Assembly: GCA_014729795.1 (NCBI GenBank)
Contig: WJJI01000013.1
Coordinates: 1 to 37,638 of the forward strand
Direction: 5' to 3'
Source of the DNA: Candidatus Moraniibacteriota bacterium
Lineage (GTDB): Bacteria > Patescibacteriota > Minisyncoccia > CAIUEV01 > JAHKAQ01
Length of the DNA: 37,638 bases
Shown here: positions 15,885 through 24,736 of the stretch, in pieces
How the letters are laid out: each line of letters starts with the position of its first letter
How positions within the stretch are numbered: position 1 is the stretch's first letter
Notes under the pieces: generated by a model
Database searches by the model: none
Told to the model about the DNA's origin: nothing
What the model saw: only the letters and a program-made list of their open reading frames with translations
Translations under genes and position numbers: made by a program

Positions 15885-16979
15885 TTATTCAACTAAAATA
15901 TAATTACCCTGATCTTGTTTTTTTATTAATCCACTTAATTCAAGCTCAGTTAAATTCGCATTTAACGTACTGCCATTAATTTTCATTTTCTTAATCAGCT
16001 TTTCAAAATTATTGTAATGAGCCAAACTCTTAACTATTTCTTGCTTAATTGGATCGTTGGGAAATAGTTTTAAATGATTTTTTTTGATTTTTTTGCTTAC
16101 GGTTTTAATATTAAGTTCATCTAAAATATCCTTTTCATCTTGAGTTAATTTGGCCCCTTTTTGAATTAAGGAATTAACTCCTTGAGATTGACTGGAAAAA
16201 ATATTACCCGGTACCGCAAACACTTCTCGTCCTTGTTCTAGTGCATGATTTACGGTTATTAAGGTTCCTGATTTAATGCCCGCTTCAAAAACCAACACTC
16301 CTTTACTTAGACCACTAATAATCCGATTACGAGCGTGAAAATTTAATACCGAACAATCGGAGCCAATTGGATATTCCGATATTAAGCCTCCATTCTGAAT
16401 AATCTTTTGAGCCAATTTTAGATTACTTAAAGGATATACTTGGCTTAAAGCACAAGGTAATACAGCATAGGTATTTCTACCATTTGTAATACATACCTGA
16501 TGACAAATTGTATCTAAACCCAACGCCAAGCCTGAAATTATTTCTATTTCATAGTTGGCTAACTTTTTAACAATAGATTCCGCGCATTTATGTCCATATT
16601 CTGTGCTTTTTCGACTTCCAATGGCGGCTAATGCTATATGATTATTACCAGGCAATGACCCTTTATAGTATAAAACTGGAGGCGGGTCGGGAATTTCCAA
16701 AAGCAGTTCAGGATAACTTTTGTCTTTTATGGTTACCGCCTGAACTTGATGTTGTTTCAACAATCGCAGTTCTTCTTCCGGTTCAAGCTTTTCTCTGTTA
16801 TTAATTATCAATTTGGCTTTACGCGGTTCTAAACCTGTGGAAATCAAATCTTTAAATTTAATTTTCCATAAAACCTTAAAATCACTAAAATGTTTACTTA
16901 ACTGCTGAAAAGCTTTGGGACCTATACCCTTAATTCTGGATAAAGCTATCCAGTAGGCTAAATCAAAACGATTTTTCAT
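15885..16979 (-). CDS. dprA: DNA-processing protein DprA (Smf)
   Basis: DprA binds incoming single-stranded DNA during natural transformation and loads RecA. The 364-residue protein has an N-terminal helix-hairpin-helix region (SRIKGIGPKAFQQL). The Rossmann-like core shows AIGSRKSTEYG, SGLALGLDTICHQ, NFHARNRIISGLSKGVLVFEA and GREVFAVPGNI. A C-terminal winged helix (about residues 300-364) ends LIKKQDQGNYILVE. The GSR and NxxRNRIISGLS motifs are intact. It stands alone on the minus strand. Competence genes are common in this lineage together with type IV pilus genes, and a divergent pilB/pilC pair lies 2 kb away. Confidence 0.95.
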   Translation of the reverse strand: MKNRFDLAYWIALSRIKGIGPKAFQQLSKHFSDFKVLWKIKFKDLISTGLEPRKAKLIINNREKLEPEEELRLLKQHQVQAVTIKDKSYPELLLEIPDPPPVLYYKGSLPGNNHIALAAIGSRKSTEYGHKCAESIVKKLANYEIEIISGLALGLDTICHQVCITNGRNTYAVLPCALSQVYPLSNLKLAQKIIQNGGLISEYPIGSDCSVLNFHARNRIISGLSKGVLVFEAGIKSGTLITVNHALEQGREVFAVPGNIFSSQSQGVNSLIQKGAKLTQDEKDILDELNIKTVSKKIKKNHLKLFPNDPIKQEIVKSLAHYNNFEKLIKKMKINGSTLNANLTELELSGLIKKQDQGNYILVE

Positions 16980-17051
16980 TCTTCATAATTGAATTTCTTA
17001 AAAAAATATTATATGATTATTTAAAGTTAATATATTAATTAAACTATGACC

Positions 17052-17081
17052 TTGAAAATATAACTTTTAGTTTACTATAAT
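17052..17081 (+). promoter_or_regulatory. Promoter of argS-ugd-DUF1361 giving a near-leaderless mRNA
   Basis: TTGAAA (17052-17057) and TATAAT (17076-17081) are separated by 18 bases. The predicted start near 17088 is only about 8 bases from the argS ATG at 17096, too short for a Shine-Dalgarno element. Confidence 0.55.
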
Positions 17082-17095
17082 TAAAAAACTTTGAA

Positions 17096-18814
17096 ATGAA
17101 ACAACTGCTAAATTACGAATTAAAAAAAATTAAAAAACAATTAAGGGTTGATCAAAGCTATAAAGTTGAAATTCCTGCTGATCAAAAATTTGGTCATTAT
17201 TCAACCAACTTGGCTCTTCAGGCAGCCAAACACCTCAAAAAAAATCCACTAATCATTGCTGAACAAATCATTAAATTATTAAAACAAAACCGAGTAATAA
17301 ATAAATATTTTAAAATAAGAATCGCCGGGGCGGGCTTTGTTAATTTTTTGCTTAAGCAGCAGGGATTTCAAACAATCACAAGTCAAATTTTAACATATAA
17401 AAAACAATATTTTACTAACAGGAAACTTGAAAATAAAAAAATCCTTGTTGAATATGGTCATCCTAATCCCTTCAAATCCTTCCATGTTGGTCATTTAAGA
17501 ACCTTAATAATTGGCGAATGTTTGGCAAGAATTTTAGAAAACGCTGGAGCCAATATAATTAGAGTCAATTATCAAGGCGATGTTGGTTTGCATATTGCTA
17601 AATTTTTTTATGGTTACAAGCAAAATCCCAAAAGCCCCAAGAGTCTTGAACAAAAAGTTGATTATTTAGCGGATTGTTATGTAATTGGCTCAAAAGCTTT
17701 TCAAGAAAATCCAAAAGCCAGACAAAAAATTCAAAAATTAAACAAAAAAATTTATCAAATGCATCCGGAAATCAAAAAAGACTGGCTGGAGAAAAGACAA
17801 TGGAGCCTTGATAAATTCAATCAAATTTTTAAACGTTTGAATACAAAATTCGATAAACACTATTTTGAATCAGAAATGCACGAATCCGGGCTAAAATTAT
17901 GTCAAAAAGCTTATAAAAAAGGAATTTTAATAAAAGACCGTGGATGTCTTATTTTTAAAGGAGAGAAATATGGCTTAAATAATCGAGTCTTTGTTAATAA
18001 ATATGGTATTCCCACTTATGAGGGCAAAGAACTTGCTCTTGCTTATCGCGAATTTACAGATTTTGGTCAAATTGATAAAGCTATTCACGTGGTAGCAAAT
18101 GAACAAATCAACTTTTTTAAGGTTACTTTCTTAGTGCAAAAATTATTGGATGAACGGTTATTTGATGATAAGCAATACCATCTTTCTTTTGGGATTGTTA
18201 ATTTACAAGGAATTAAGATATCATCAAGAGAGGGGAATATTGTGCAGGGAGAATCAATTATCAACGAGGCTAAAAAAGAAATCAAAAAATTATTAAAATC
18301 AAGAAAAGAAAGCTTAAACCAAAAAAAATCCGAGCAAATCAGCGAAACCGTAGCAGTTGGGGCTGTAAAATATTCATTTCTAAAGGTCAGTCCAATTAAA
18401 GACATTGCGTTTGATTTAAAACAAAGCGTTAAAATGACGGGACAATCCGGCCCATACCTAATGTATAGTTATACTAGAGCAACAAATATTCTACGAAAAG
18501 CCGAACATAAAGACACAATTAATCCCGAGTTTTCAAATTACAAATTCAATGCTTGGGAAAAAAAATTAATATTTACTGTCAGTCAGCTTCCTGATATGCT
18601 TGAAACAATTCAAAAAAACTATCAATTATCAGTATTGGCTGAATACACTTATGACTTAGCTAATAATTTTTCCGGGTTTTATGATAATTGTCCGGTTTTA
18701 AATCAAGATCATATGGATAACCGAAAAATAAGAATAGCCCTGGTTAAAATTTTTCAACTTGCCATGGGAAAGTGTTTAGATCTAATGGGCATTAAAAAAT
18801 TAATTCAAATGTAA
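17096..18814 (+). CDS. argS: Arginyl-tRNA synthetase
   Basis: ArgRS charges tRNA-Arg with arginine. The 572-residue class I enzyme has the N-terminal Arg-tRNA-S additional domain (FVNFLL near residue 82). The HIGH-type motif is HVGH at 130-133 (GHPNPFKSFHVGHLRTLIIG). The KMSKS-type site appears as KISSREGN near 374, and a C-terminal helical anticodon-binding DALR domain follows (SYTRATNILRKA onward). Its TAA shares its last A with the ATG of ugd, implying translational coupling. A promoter just upstream predicts an almost leaderless transcript. The other gene of interest for this amino acid is tRNA-Arg(GCG) at 10570. Confidence 0.96.
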   Translation: MKQLLNYELKKIKKQLRVDQSYKVEIPADQKFGHYSTNLALQAAKHLKKNPLIIAEQIIKLLKQNRVINKYFKIRIAGAGFVNFLLKQQGFQTITSQILTYKKQYFTNRKLENKKILVEYGHPNPFKSFHVGHLRTLIIGECLARILENAGANIIRVNYQGDVGLHIAKFFYGYKQNPKSPKSLEQKVDYLADCYVIGSKAFQENPKARQKIQKLNKKIYQMHPEIKKDWLEKRQWSLDKFNQIFKRLNTKFDKHYFESEMHESGLKLCQKAYKKGILIKDRGCLIFKGEKYGLNNRVFVNKYGIPTYEGKELALAYREFTDFGQIDKAIHVVANEQINFFKVTFLVQKLLDERLFDDKQYHLSFGIVNLQGIKISSREGNIVQGESIINEAKKEIKKLLKSRKESLNQKKSEQISETVAVGAVKYSFLKVSPIKDIAFDLKQSVKMTGQSGPYLMYSYTRATNILRKAEHKDTINPEFSNYKFNAWEKKLIFTVSQLPDMLETIQKNYQLSVLAEYTYDLANNFSGFYDNCPVLNQDHMDNRKIRIALVKIFQLAMGKCLDLMGIKKLIQM

Positions 18815-20148
18815 TGAAAATAAGTATTATTGGTTCAGGTTATGTTGGTTTGGTAACCGGGGCTTGTTTAGCTCAAATCGGTCATCTTGTTTATTGCTTG
18901 GATAAGGACCGGAAAAAAATCCAAAAGCTACAAAAAGGTCAGATCCCAATATATGAACCCGGATTAGAAAAATTAGTCAATCATAATATTAAAGCCGGAA
19001 AACTTTATTTTTCCAACAAAATAAAAAAACCCATTCAGGATTCTCAAGCGGTATTTATCGCGGTTGGTACTCCAAGTTCAAGAAGAGGAGATGGGTATGC
19101 TGATTTAAGCTATGTCTATGAAGTTGCCAAACAAATATCTGGTTTGCTACAAAACTACAAAGTAGTTGTTAATAAAAGCACGGTACCTATAGGAACCGCC
19201 CAGGAGGTTAAAAGAATCATTGGTCAATACAACCCAAAGGCTAATTTTGACGTGGCTTCCAATCCTGAATTTTTAAAAGAAGGCGCGGCGGTCAATGATT
19301 TTTTGGAACCAGACCGAGTGGTGATCGGAACAAACTCTCAGCGAGCTGAAAAAATCCTCACCCAGATTTACCAACCTCTAATAAACATTCAAAAAGTTCC
19401 GCGACAAAGCTTGATTTTTTTTACGGATATCGCTTCAGCCGAATTAATCAAATATGCTTCAAATTCTTTTCTTGCCACAAAAATTAGTTTTATTAATGAA
19501 ATAGCGGCCTTATGTGAAAAGGTATCGGCTGATATCGTTGATGTTTCAGTCGGTATGGGTATGGATAAAAGAATTAGCAAATATTTTCTAAAACCGGGTC
19601 CGGGCTATGGCGGTTCCTGCTTTCCTAAAGATGTTACCGCTTTATTAAGGATAGCCCAGGAAAACGAAAGTCCTTTGCGCATTTTGGAGGCTGTAGCCGA
19701 AGTTAATATTGCTCAAAAAGCTCGTTCTATTAAAAAAATTAAACAAATACTTAAAAACCGAGAAGCAGGAAAAAAAGTTTTAGTCCTTGGTTTAACTTTT
19801 AAGCCAGACACAGATGATATGCGACAGGCTCCATCATTAAGTATTATCCCGGCTTTAGTGGAAAAAGGAGTACAAATTTATGCCCACGACCCGCGGGGCA
19901 TACCCGAAGCTAAAAAATTATTACCAAAACAAGTTAAATACCTTCAATTTAATGAAATTTTAAAAACAATTCCGCAGGTTGACGCTGTGGTTCTTTTAAC
20001 CGAGTGGAAACAGTATCAAAAATTGGATTTTACAAAGATAACAAAACATATCAAAAAAACCCCATTTTTGGATTTTAGAAATCTCTTTTCAAAACAAATC
20101 ATGCAAAAGCATGGGTTTAAATATCAAGGCTTAGGAAGAAATAAATGA
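18814..20148 (+). CDS. ugd: UDP-glucose/GDP-mannose dehydrogenase family protein (UDP-glucose 6-dehydrogenase)
   Basis: Enzymes of this family oxidise UDP-glucose to UDP-glucuronate with two NAD+, supplying acidic sugars for surface polysaccharide. The 444-residue protein has the N-terminal Rossmann motif GSGYVGLVTGACLA and NPEFLKEGAAVNDF. The active-site loop PGPGYGGSCFPKD contains catalytic Cys269, and the C-terminal domain starts LGLTFKPDTDDMRQAPS. The motif set and length fit UDP-glucose dehydrogenase best, though the exact sugar cannot be read from sequence. It overlaps argS at its start (TAATG) and the DUF1361 gene at its end (ATGA). Confidence 0.93.
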   Translation: MKISIIGSGYVGLVTGACLAQIGHLVYCLDKDRKKIQKLQKGQIPIYEPGLEKLVNHNIKAGKLYFSNKIKKPIQDSQAVFIAVGTPSSRRGDGYADLSYVYEVAKQISGLLQNYKVVVNKSTVPIGTAQEVKRIIGQYNPKANFDVASNPEFLKEGAAVNDFLEPDRVVIGTNSQRAEKILTQIYQPLINIQKVPRQSLIFFTDIASAELIKYASNSFLATKISFINEIAALCEKVSADIVDVSVGMGMDKRISKYFLKPGPGYGGSCFPKDVTALLRIAQENESPLRILEAVAEVNIAQKARSIKKIKQILKNREAGKKVLVLGLTFKPDTDDMRQAPSLSIIPALVEKGVQIYAHDPRGIPEAKKLLPKQVKYLQFNEILKTIPQVDAVVLLTEWKQYQKLDFTKITKHIKKTPFLDFRNLFSKQIMQKHGFKYQGLGRNK

Positions 20149-20831
20149 CAAATAAAAAATCAATACTAAAAAAAATTTTACTTCAAAAATTTTTTATAAT
20201 TTTAATACTTTCCAGTTTTTATAGCTTTTTATTGGTGATTTTTAGAATTTTTTACTCTCAGGGCAGTGTCCGTTATTTATTTTTGAATTGGAATTTATTT
20301 TTAGCCTGGATCCCATTGATAATAAGCGTTTTGCTTAATATTTGTAGTCGAAAAAGATACCCAAAACAAATTCAGATTATATTATTTTTGACCTGGATCG
20401 TATTTTTTCCCAACTCGCTTTATATAATTACGGATTTATTCCATTTAAAACCCACATACGATATTGCTTTTTGGTTTGATCTAATATTGATAATGTCTTT
20501 TGCCTGGAATGGTCTCATTGTGGGGTTTGTTTCCTTGATTTTTATCGAGGATTTTATTGTTCAAAAGACCAAAGAATCAAAATACGCTAAGGCGGTTGCT
20601 ATCATCTCGTTATTTTTAGCCAGCTTTGGTATTTATGTTGGTCGGTACTTGCGCTGGAACAGTTGGGATATTTTAACCAATCCTATCAGTCTTTTTTATG
20701 ATATTTTCAGCCACATTTTTGACCCGATTAGTCATTTTCGCAGTATTGGCATGACTTTATTTTTTGCAGCCTTCCTTATTTTAGCTTATTCAACAATTCG
20801 CTCCATTAGCAAGGATAAACTGATTAAATAA
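20145..20831 (+). CDS. DUF1361 family membrane protein
   Basis: The 228-residue protein has about six to seven TM helices. The conserved DUF1361 features are visible: WIVFFPNSLYIITDLFHL in the middle and YVGRYLRWNSWDILTNP later. The biochemical role of the family is not established to my knowledge. It begins within the ugd stop (ATGA overlap), so it is the last gene of the argS-ugd unit. Downstream to 21117 there is no gene, only a weak CCTGGT/ACCAGG inverted repeat near 20850. Confidence 0.85.
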   Translation: MTNKKSILKKILLQKFFIILILSSFYSFLLVIFRIFYSQGSVRYLFLNWNLFLAWIPLIISVLLNICSRKRYPKQIQIILFLTWIVFFPNSLYIITDLFHLKPTYDIAFWFDLILIMSFAWNGLIVGFVSLIFIEDFIVQKTKESKYAKAVAIISLFLASFGIYVGRYLRWNSWDILTNPISLFYDIFSHIFDPISHFRSIGMTLFFAAFLILAYSTIRSISKDKLIK

Positions 20832-21051
20832 TAATATGACTTTTAAGCCTGGTGAAATTTTCCAGAGAAAAAACCAGGACTTTTAAAGGAAAACACCGAG
20901 TATCCGCGGCCAAAAACCTAAAGATTTTTTTAAAAATTTACCAAATTTTTAAGGCATAAATGAGTTATATTAATTAGCTTAAGTATTGTAACTAGAAACC
21001 ACGATTCTTTATTAAGTTATTAATAATTTTTTGATTCCGGTTTAAGGTTTA

Positions 21052-21079
21052 TTGACTAATCCAAATTTAACTTTATAAT
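21052..21079 (+). promoter_or_regulatory. Promoter of tRNA-Asp
   Basis: TTGACT (21052-21057), 16 bases, TATAAT (21074-21079). The predicted start near 21086 is about 32 bases before the tRNA 5' end. Confidence 0.65.
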
Positions 21080-21117
21080 CCATTATATTGAGTAAAAAAC
21101 TATATATTAGCATTATT

Positions 21118-21194
21118 GGGGGCGTAGCTCAGCTGGTTAGAGCGTCTGCCTGTCACGCAGAAGGTCGCGGGTTCGAGTCCCGTCGCTCCCGCCA
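21118..21194 (+). tRNA. tRNA-Asp (anticodon GUC), CCA encoded
   Basis: The acceptor is GGGGGCG/CGCTCCC with one G-T pair, the D-stem GCTC/GAGC, and the anticodon stem TCTGC/GCAGA with loop CTGTCAC, giving GTC at 21152-21154. The T-arm is GCGGG-TTCGAGT-CCCGT with a terminal G-T. Discriminator G73 and U35/C36 are aspartate identity elements. CCA is encoded at 21192-21194, unlike the Ser and Arg tRNAs of this window. Confidence 0.96.
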
Positions 21195-21392
21195 ATCGGA
21201 CTATCTTTATTTTGAAAACCTTTTACACAAAAAGTTTTAAAAAACGAGTTTACTTTTAAATTATTATCCGATTATTATATTCGTTTAAGTTTATTTAAAA
21301 AAATCTCCAACAAATTTAAACTTTTTTTTAAAAACTTGAAAACTATTATCGATTTTTCTTGATAAGAAAAATTTATTTAAATCGACCTTTTA

Positions 21393-22763
21393 CTACCCTG
21401 ACACCCCATTATTAAATAATTTGATGTCAATATAATATTGATATAAGTCATTATTTGTTAAAAATTCCTTAAATCTGTTCAAAAAAATATCTAAATTATT
21501 GTCACTATTATTATCCAAGTAATTGGATAAATTATAAATCTGTTTATAAAGTTTATCTAGTTTAACTGATTTAAATTTATTAAAAGGAACATTATCTACA
21601 TCAAAAGAATCGAGGTTAAAAGCAAATCCAAATTCCTTTTTAAAATAATCTGAATGGTTATTTAAATTTTTTAAATAATCATTAATCATTTCGATTTTTT
21701 CTTTAATCATTTCGATTTTTTCTTGTTTTAGTTTACTTTTTTCAATTGTATCAAGAAGTTCTGGCTTATACCTATCAACATTTTCCATTTCAATATCACC
21801 ATTGAGTGTATCTACGGTTCCAAAGCCTCCCAAAGGGGGTATAAATTGTCTTGAAGTTGAATCTTGTTGTTTTTGTTCATTTTTTACTGTATCTAATATA
21901 ATCACTTCTCTATCATTATTTTCAGAAACTTCACTATAACCAATAAGAGTTTGTGTAAGGATATGTTTTGCATCTAGCACTCGCATTTTTTGATCAAGAC
22001 TTTTTAGGTTTCTTTCAAGATCTTCTAAGTTACCCCATTCAATTAAAGCTGGGCCTTTTTGGGTACTTTCAAAACCAAATAATTGGCCATCTTTGGTTAG
22101 TAGACCAGAATTAAGATGCCCATTTGTAAATATAAAAACTTACTTAGCGTTTTTTTCTGTAAAAATATTATCTAAACGTTACATTGCTAGGATCGTTAAT
22201 AAGACGGAACTATTATTACAGGTTTGTCTGCTATTTAAGAATAAATCAGCTGTATTGCCATATTCTTTATTATATAACATATCTTGTTCGTTTACTTTTT
22301 TTAAGCTCTTTTCCATTAATAGTTTTAATCTTATCATTGCTACTACTTCATCAGGCTTATCGTTAAATATTTTGCTTATTTTATCCTTATCATGATTCTC
22401 TCTACCATCAAAGTCTTCTAGACTTTTTGAATCCCTAATAACACTAACTACCCTGGTTAATAGTTTTTTGTATTGCCTTTTTTCAGGTTGAAGAAGATGA
22501 TAATCTTTAATTAAATAGTGTTTAAATATTGTTAATGGGTCGGGTATCTTGCCTTCTTTTTCATATTGTTTTTGAATTTCTTGAATTTCTTTTTCATTGT
22601 AAGTTTCAAGTTTATCCTCAATATTTATTATATGATCATTTTTCTCATCACCATGCACATTTTTTGGTGTATTAATTATTGAAGCTGTCAATAAGCCCAT
22701 TATTCCTTTTAAAAAATCTCTTCGTCTAATATTATTTTTTGGTTTTTGTTCAAATTTATTCAT
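21393..22763 (-). pseudogene. Tat-exported transglutaminase-like protein broken by two in-frame TAA codons
   Basis: Read from the ATG at 22763, one frame runs 457 codons to 21393, interrupted only by TAA at 22179-22181 (codon 195) and TAA at 22140-22142 (codon 208). The N-terminus is a twin-arginine signal (NIRRRDFLKGIMGLLTAS). Across the two stops the frame holds C182 (RQTCNNSSVLL), H216 (VFIFTNGH) and E232 (LFGFESTQ). These residues and spacings resemble a papain/transglutaminase-like Cys-His-Asp/Glu site. The second half is Asn/Asp/Lys-rich, with a 21-bp duplication. Because the motifs on both sides fit one domain, I read it as one gene with nonsense mutations, not two genes. Read-through cannot be excluded. 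The function is unproven. Confidence 0.7.
21682..21723. repeat. Two tandem copies of a 21-bp unit inside the broken gene
   Basis: The 21-base unit starting TTAATCATTTCG occurs perfectly at 21682-21702 and again at 21703-21723. On the minus strand it encodes EKIEMI repeats (EKIEMIKEKIEMIN) in a probable coiled coil. The perfect identity suggests a recent slippage duplication. Confidence 0.9.
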
Positions 22764-23173
22764 TGTATGTTTTTATTAATAAATTTTAATATATTTATTT
22801 GCAACTTTTTTTATTCCGTTTCAAGCGACAATCAGATTCTTTCAACTGCCGGTAAGAATATAATTTAACTCCATTGAGATTTATTAGTCTTATTCCTTGG
22901 TAAATGACTAGAAACATTTAATGCGGTTAATGCGTACACGACTATCCTTTGCAAATTCATTTTGTCTATGACAAACACGGAAATGTTTATTATAGGTTTT
23001 AGTAGTCTAGAAGAGCTTTATTATTACTGTGATTATAGTTAGATTTTAAAAGTTTTATGCTTTTCGCTTTTTGAAATTTTTTTAAAATTATATATTATTT
23101 GCTCTCTTTATAAATCAAAATTATATTATCGAAGGCAGAACTTTAAAAAATAATATTTAATCTATCCGATATT
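22764..23173. other. Gene-free AT-rich stretch between efp and the broken gene
   Basis: These 410 bases hold no frame I can support on either strand. Besides the promoter candidate above there is a short hairpin, TTTGTC-TAT-GACAAA (22961-22975). Together with the broken gene this makes about 1.8 kb of apparently decaying DNA after tRNA-Asp. No copy of the tRNA 3' end that would mark an integration site was found. Confidence 0.6.
22776..22804 (-). promoter_or_regulatory. Possible promoter of the transglutaminase-like gene
   Basis: On the minus strand, TTGCAA (22804-22799), 17 bases, then TATTAA (22781-22776). It is 13 bases upstream of the ATG, so any transcript would have a very short leader. 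Confidence 0.4.
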
Positions 23174-23734
23174 TCATCCCATCCTTTCCACATAACTACC
23201 ATCAGTTGTTTTTATTCTAATAATATCACCGGTTTTTATAAATAGGGGAGCGTCAACCATTAAACCGGTTTGGATTTTGACTTTTTTACTGCCGCCATCA
23301 ACCGTATTACCCTTTTCCGCCGGGGGAGATTCGGTTACTTCAAAATTCATTTTTATTGGCAATGAAATATTAATCGGTTGGCTTTTATGGTATAAAATAT
23401 CAACTTTACAATCAGGTATCAAAAAATCAGTTAAATTTCCCAGGGTCTCCTTTTTTAAAAAAAATTGCTCATAATCCCTTAAATTCATAAAATAAAAATC
23501 CTCACCTTGTTCGTATAAATATTGCGCCTTTTCTTTTTCCAGTTGAATTTTTTCTAATTTATCAGAGTCTCGAAAAGTATAACTATTAACCGTACCGGTA
23601 GTTAAGTCCTTTAATTTGGTTCTTAAAACCGCTCCTTGTCTTCCAATTTTAGAAAATGAAGCCTTAACTACCTCCCGGGGTTTATTTTTATACTCAACAA
23701 TATCTCTAACTTTTATTTTTTTAATTTCGATCAT
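23174..23734 (-). CDS. efp: Elongation factor P
   Basis: EF-P enters the ribosomal E site and relieves stalling at consecutive prolines. The 186-residue product has the normal three beta-barrel domains: a KOW-like N-domain, the OB domain with EQFFLKKETLG, and the C-terminal domain with FEVTESPPAEKGNT and IKTGDIIRIKT. The tip loop that is usually PGKG reads IGRQG, placing Arg at residue 32 (codon 23639-23641). This is the position modified by rhamnose in the EarP class. Flanking residues differ from that class, so the modification is uncertain. It lies downstream of the rpsF-ssb-rpsR terminator and is a separate unit. Confidence 0.95.
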   Translation of the reverse strand: MIEIKKIKVRDIVEYKNKPREVVKASFSKIGRQGAVLRTKLKDLTTGTVNSYTFRDSDKLEKIQLEKEKAQYLYEQGEDFYFMNLRDYEQFFLKKETLGNLTDFLIPDCKVDILYHKSQPINISLPIKMNFEVTESPPAEKGNTVDGGSKKVKIQTGLMVDAPLFIKTGDIIRIKTTDGSYVERMG

Positions 23735-23827
23735 AATATTAATTTTTTATTATTAATCCATCATACAAACATATTTAGGGTTATACTCAACTTATTTTTT
23801 ATAAGATTTATATATAATACATATTCA

Positions 23828-23860
23828 AAAACCGATAAATATTTTTAATTTATCAGTTTT
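23828..23860 (-). terminator. Rho-independent terminator of rpsF-ssb-rpsR
   Basis: On the minus strand AAAACTGATAAAT pairs with ATTTATCGGTTTT around a 7-base loop and runs into TTTTT. One position is G-T on this strand but would be C-A on the plus strand, so the stem is complete only in the direction of rpsR. It lies about 70 bases after the rpsR stop. Confidence 0.75.
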
Positions 23861-23928
23861 GTAATTCTGTTCTAAATATATCAGCAATTATCTTCAAACA
23901 TGATCTAAATAATTCATATCTTGCCCAC

Positions 23929-24144
23929 CTAAGTTCTGACATAAGGCAAAAGAGCAATTACTCTTGCCCTTTTGACTGTTTTTGCCACCAACCTTTGATG
24001 TTTACTACAAAGAAAGGTTTTTCTTGGCGGTCTGATTTTACCTTGTGGGGTAATGAATTTTTGTAATAAATTGGTATCTTTATAATCAAGTTTATCCATA
24101 TCATTCTCGCAAAGATAACAATTTTTATCTTTCGAATTAATCAT
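23929..24144 (-). CDS. rpsR: Small ribosomal subunit protein bS18
   Basis: The 71-residue protein has the bS18 pattern: CYLC near residue 9, then DYKDTNLLQKFITPQGKIRPPRKTFLCSKHQRLVAKTVKRARVIALLPYV. S18 binds S6 on the platform of the 30S subunit. The Cys residues (CxxC plus LCxKH) are the zinc-binding type. It follows ssb by 27 bases on the minus strand and is the last gene of the operon. The gene that usually comes next, rplI (bL9), is absent, and a terminator follows instead. Confidence 0.96.
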   Translation of the reverse strand: MINSKDKNCYLCENDMDKLDYKDTNLLQKFITPQGKIRPPRKTFLCSKHQRLVAKTVKRARVIALLPYVRT

Positions 24145-24171
24145 TAAGCCTGTTTTTAAACAATTATTTTT

Positions 24172-24657
24172 CTAAAAAGGAATATCCTCGATTTTAATTT
24201 CTTCTTCATCATCGCCTTTCTCGCCTTGCTTTTTTTGTTTACCGGCCTGTTTGGAATTATCAGCCTTACTTATCGATTTATTATCTTGACCTTGATTTGA
24301 TGAAGAATAACCCGATCCTTGTGGTTTACTCCCCATTTGCATTCGACCATCCGCTCCTACGATAATTTCAGTTCGATAACGAGTGACTCCATCTTTGCCT
24401 TCCCAATTACGAGTTTCAAGTCTTCCTTCAATATACACTTCTTGACCTTTCACTAAATACTGAGCCGCTACTTCAGCTACTCTTCCCCAAAGGACCACAT
24501 CGTGGAACTCGGTTTTTTCTTGCTTGTTACCGGATTCGTCTTTCCAAGTAGAGGTCGAGGCAACCGCCATTGAGGTTACCGACTTTCCACTTGGAGTAGT
24601 GCGCGCTTCCGGATCTCTGGTAAGCCTTCCGATTATAATGGCTTTGTTTACATTCAT
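24172..24657 (-). CDS. ssb: Single-stranded DNA-binding protein
   Basis: SSB coats single-stranded DNA and recruits repair and replication proteins through its C-terminal tip. The 161-residue protein has a canonical OB-fold: MNVNKAIIIGRLTRDPEART, SVTSMAVAST, FHDVVLWGRVAE, YIEGRLETRNW. This is followed by a Gly/Ser/Gln-rich linker and an acidic end, DDEEEIKIEDIPF. The DIPF tip is the partner-binding motif, here preserved and relevant to RecJ and RecG, which are known SSB partners in other bacteria. It sits between rpsF and rpsR, the usual order. Confidence 0.97.
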   Translation of the reverse strand: MNVNKAIIIGRLTRDPEARTTPSGKSVTSMAVASTSTWKDESGNKQEKTEFHDVVLWGRVAEVAAQYLVKGQEVYIEGRLETRNWEGKDGVTRYRTEIIVGADGRMQMGSKPQGSGYSSSNQGQDNKSISKADNSKQAGKQKKQGEKGDDEEEIKIEDIPF

Positions 24658-24736
24658 GATTTTTTAATTTATGGCTTACTAATTATTATTTAAAACACAT
24701 ATTTTTAACAATTCTTGACCTTGTTTAACCGTTCAT

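Noticed and set aside
21353-21371. TTTTTCTT-GAT-AAGAAAAA hairpin near the end of the broken gene
   Set aside because: Almost pure A/T stem with no following T tract in the gene's direction; too weak to call a terminator.
21195-23173. Genomic island or prophage integrated at tRNA-Asp
   Set aside because: No integrase, no repeated tRNA 3' end and no phage genes; only one degraded gene and empty DNA.
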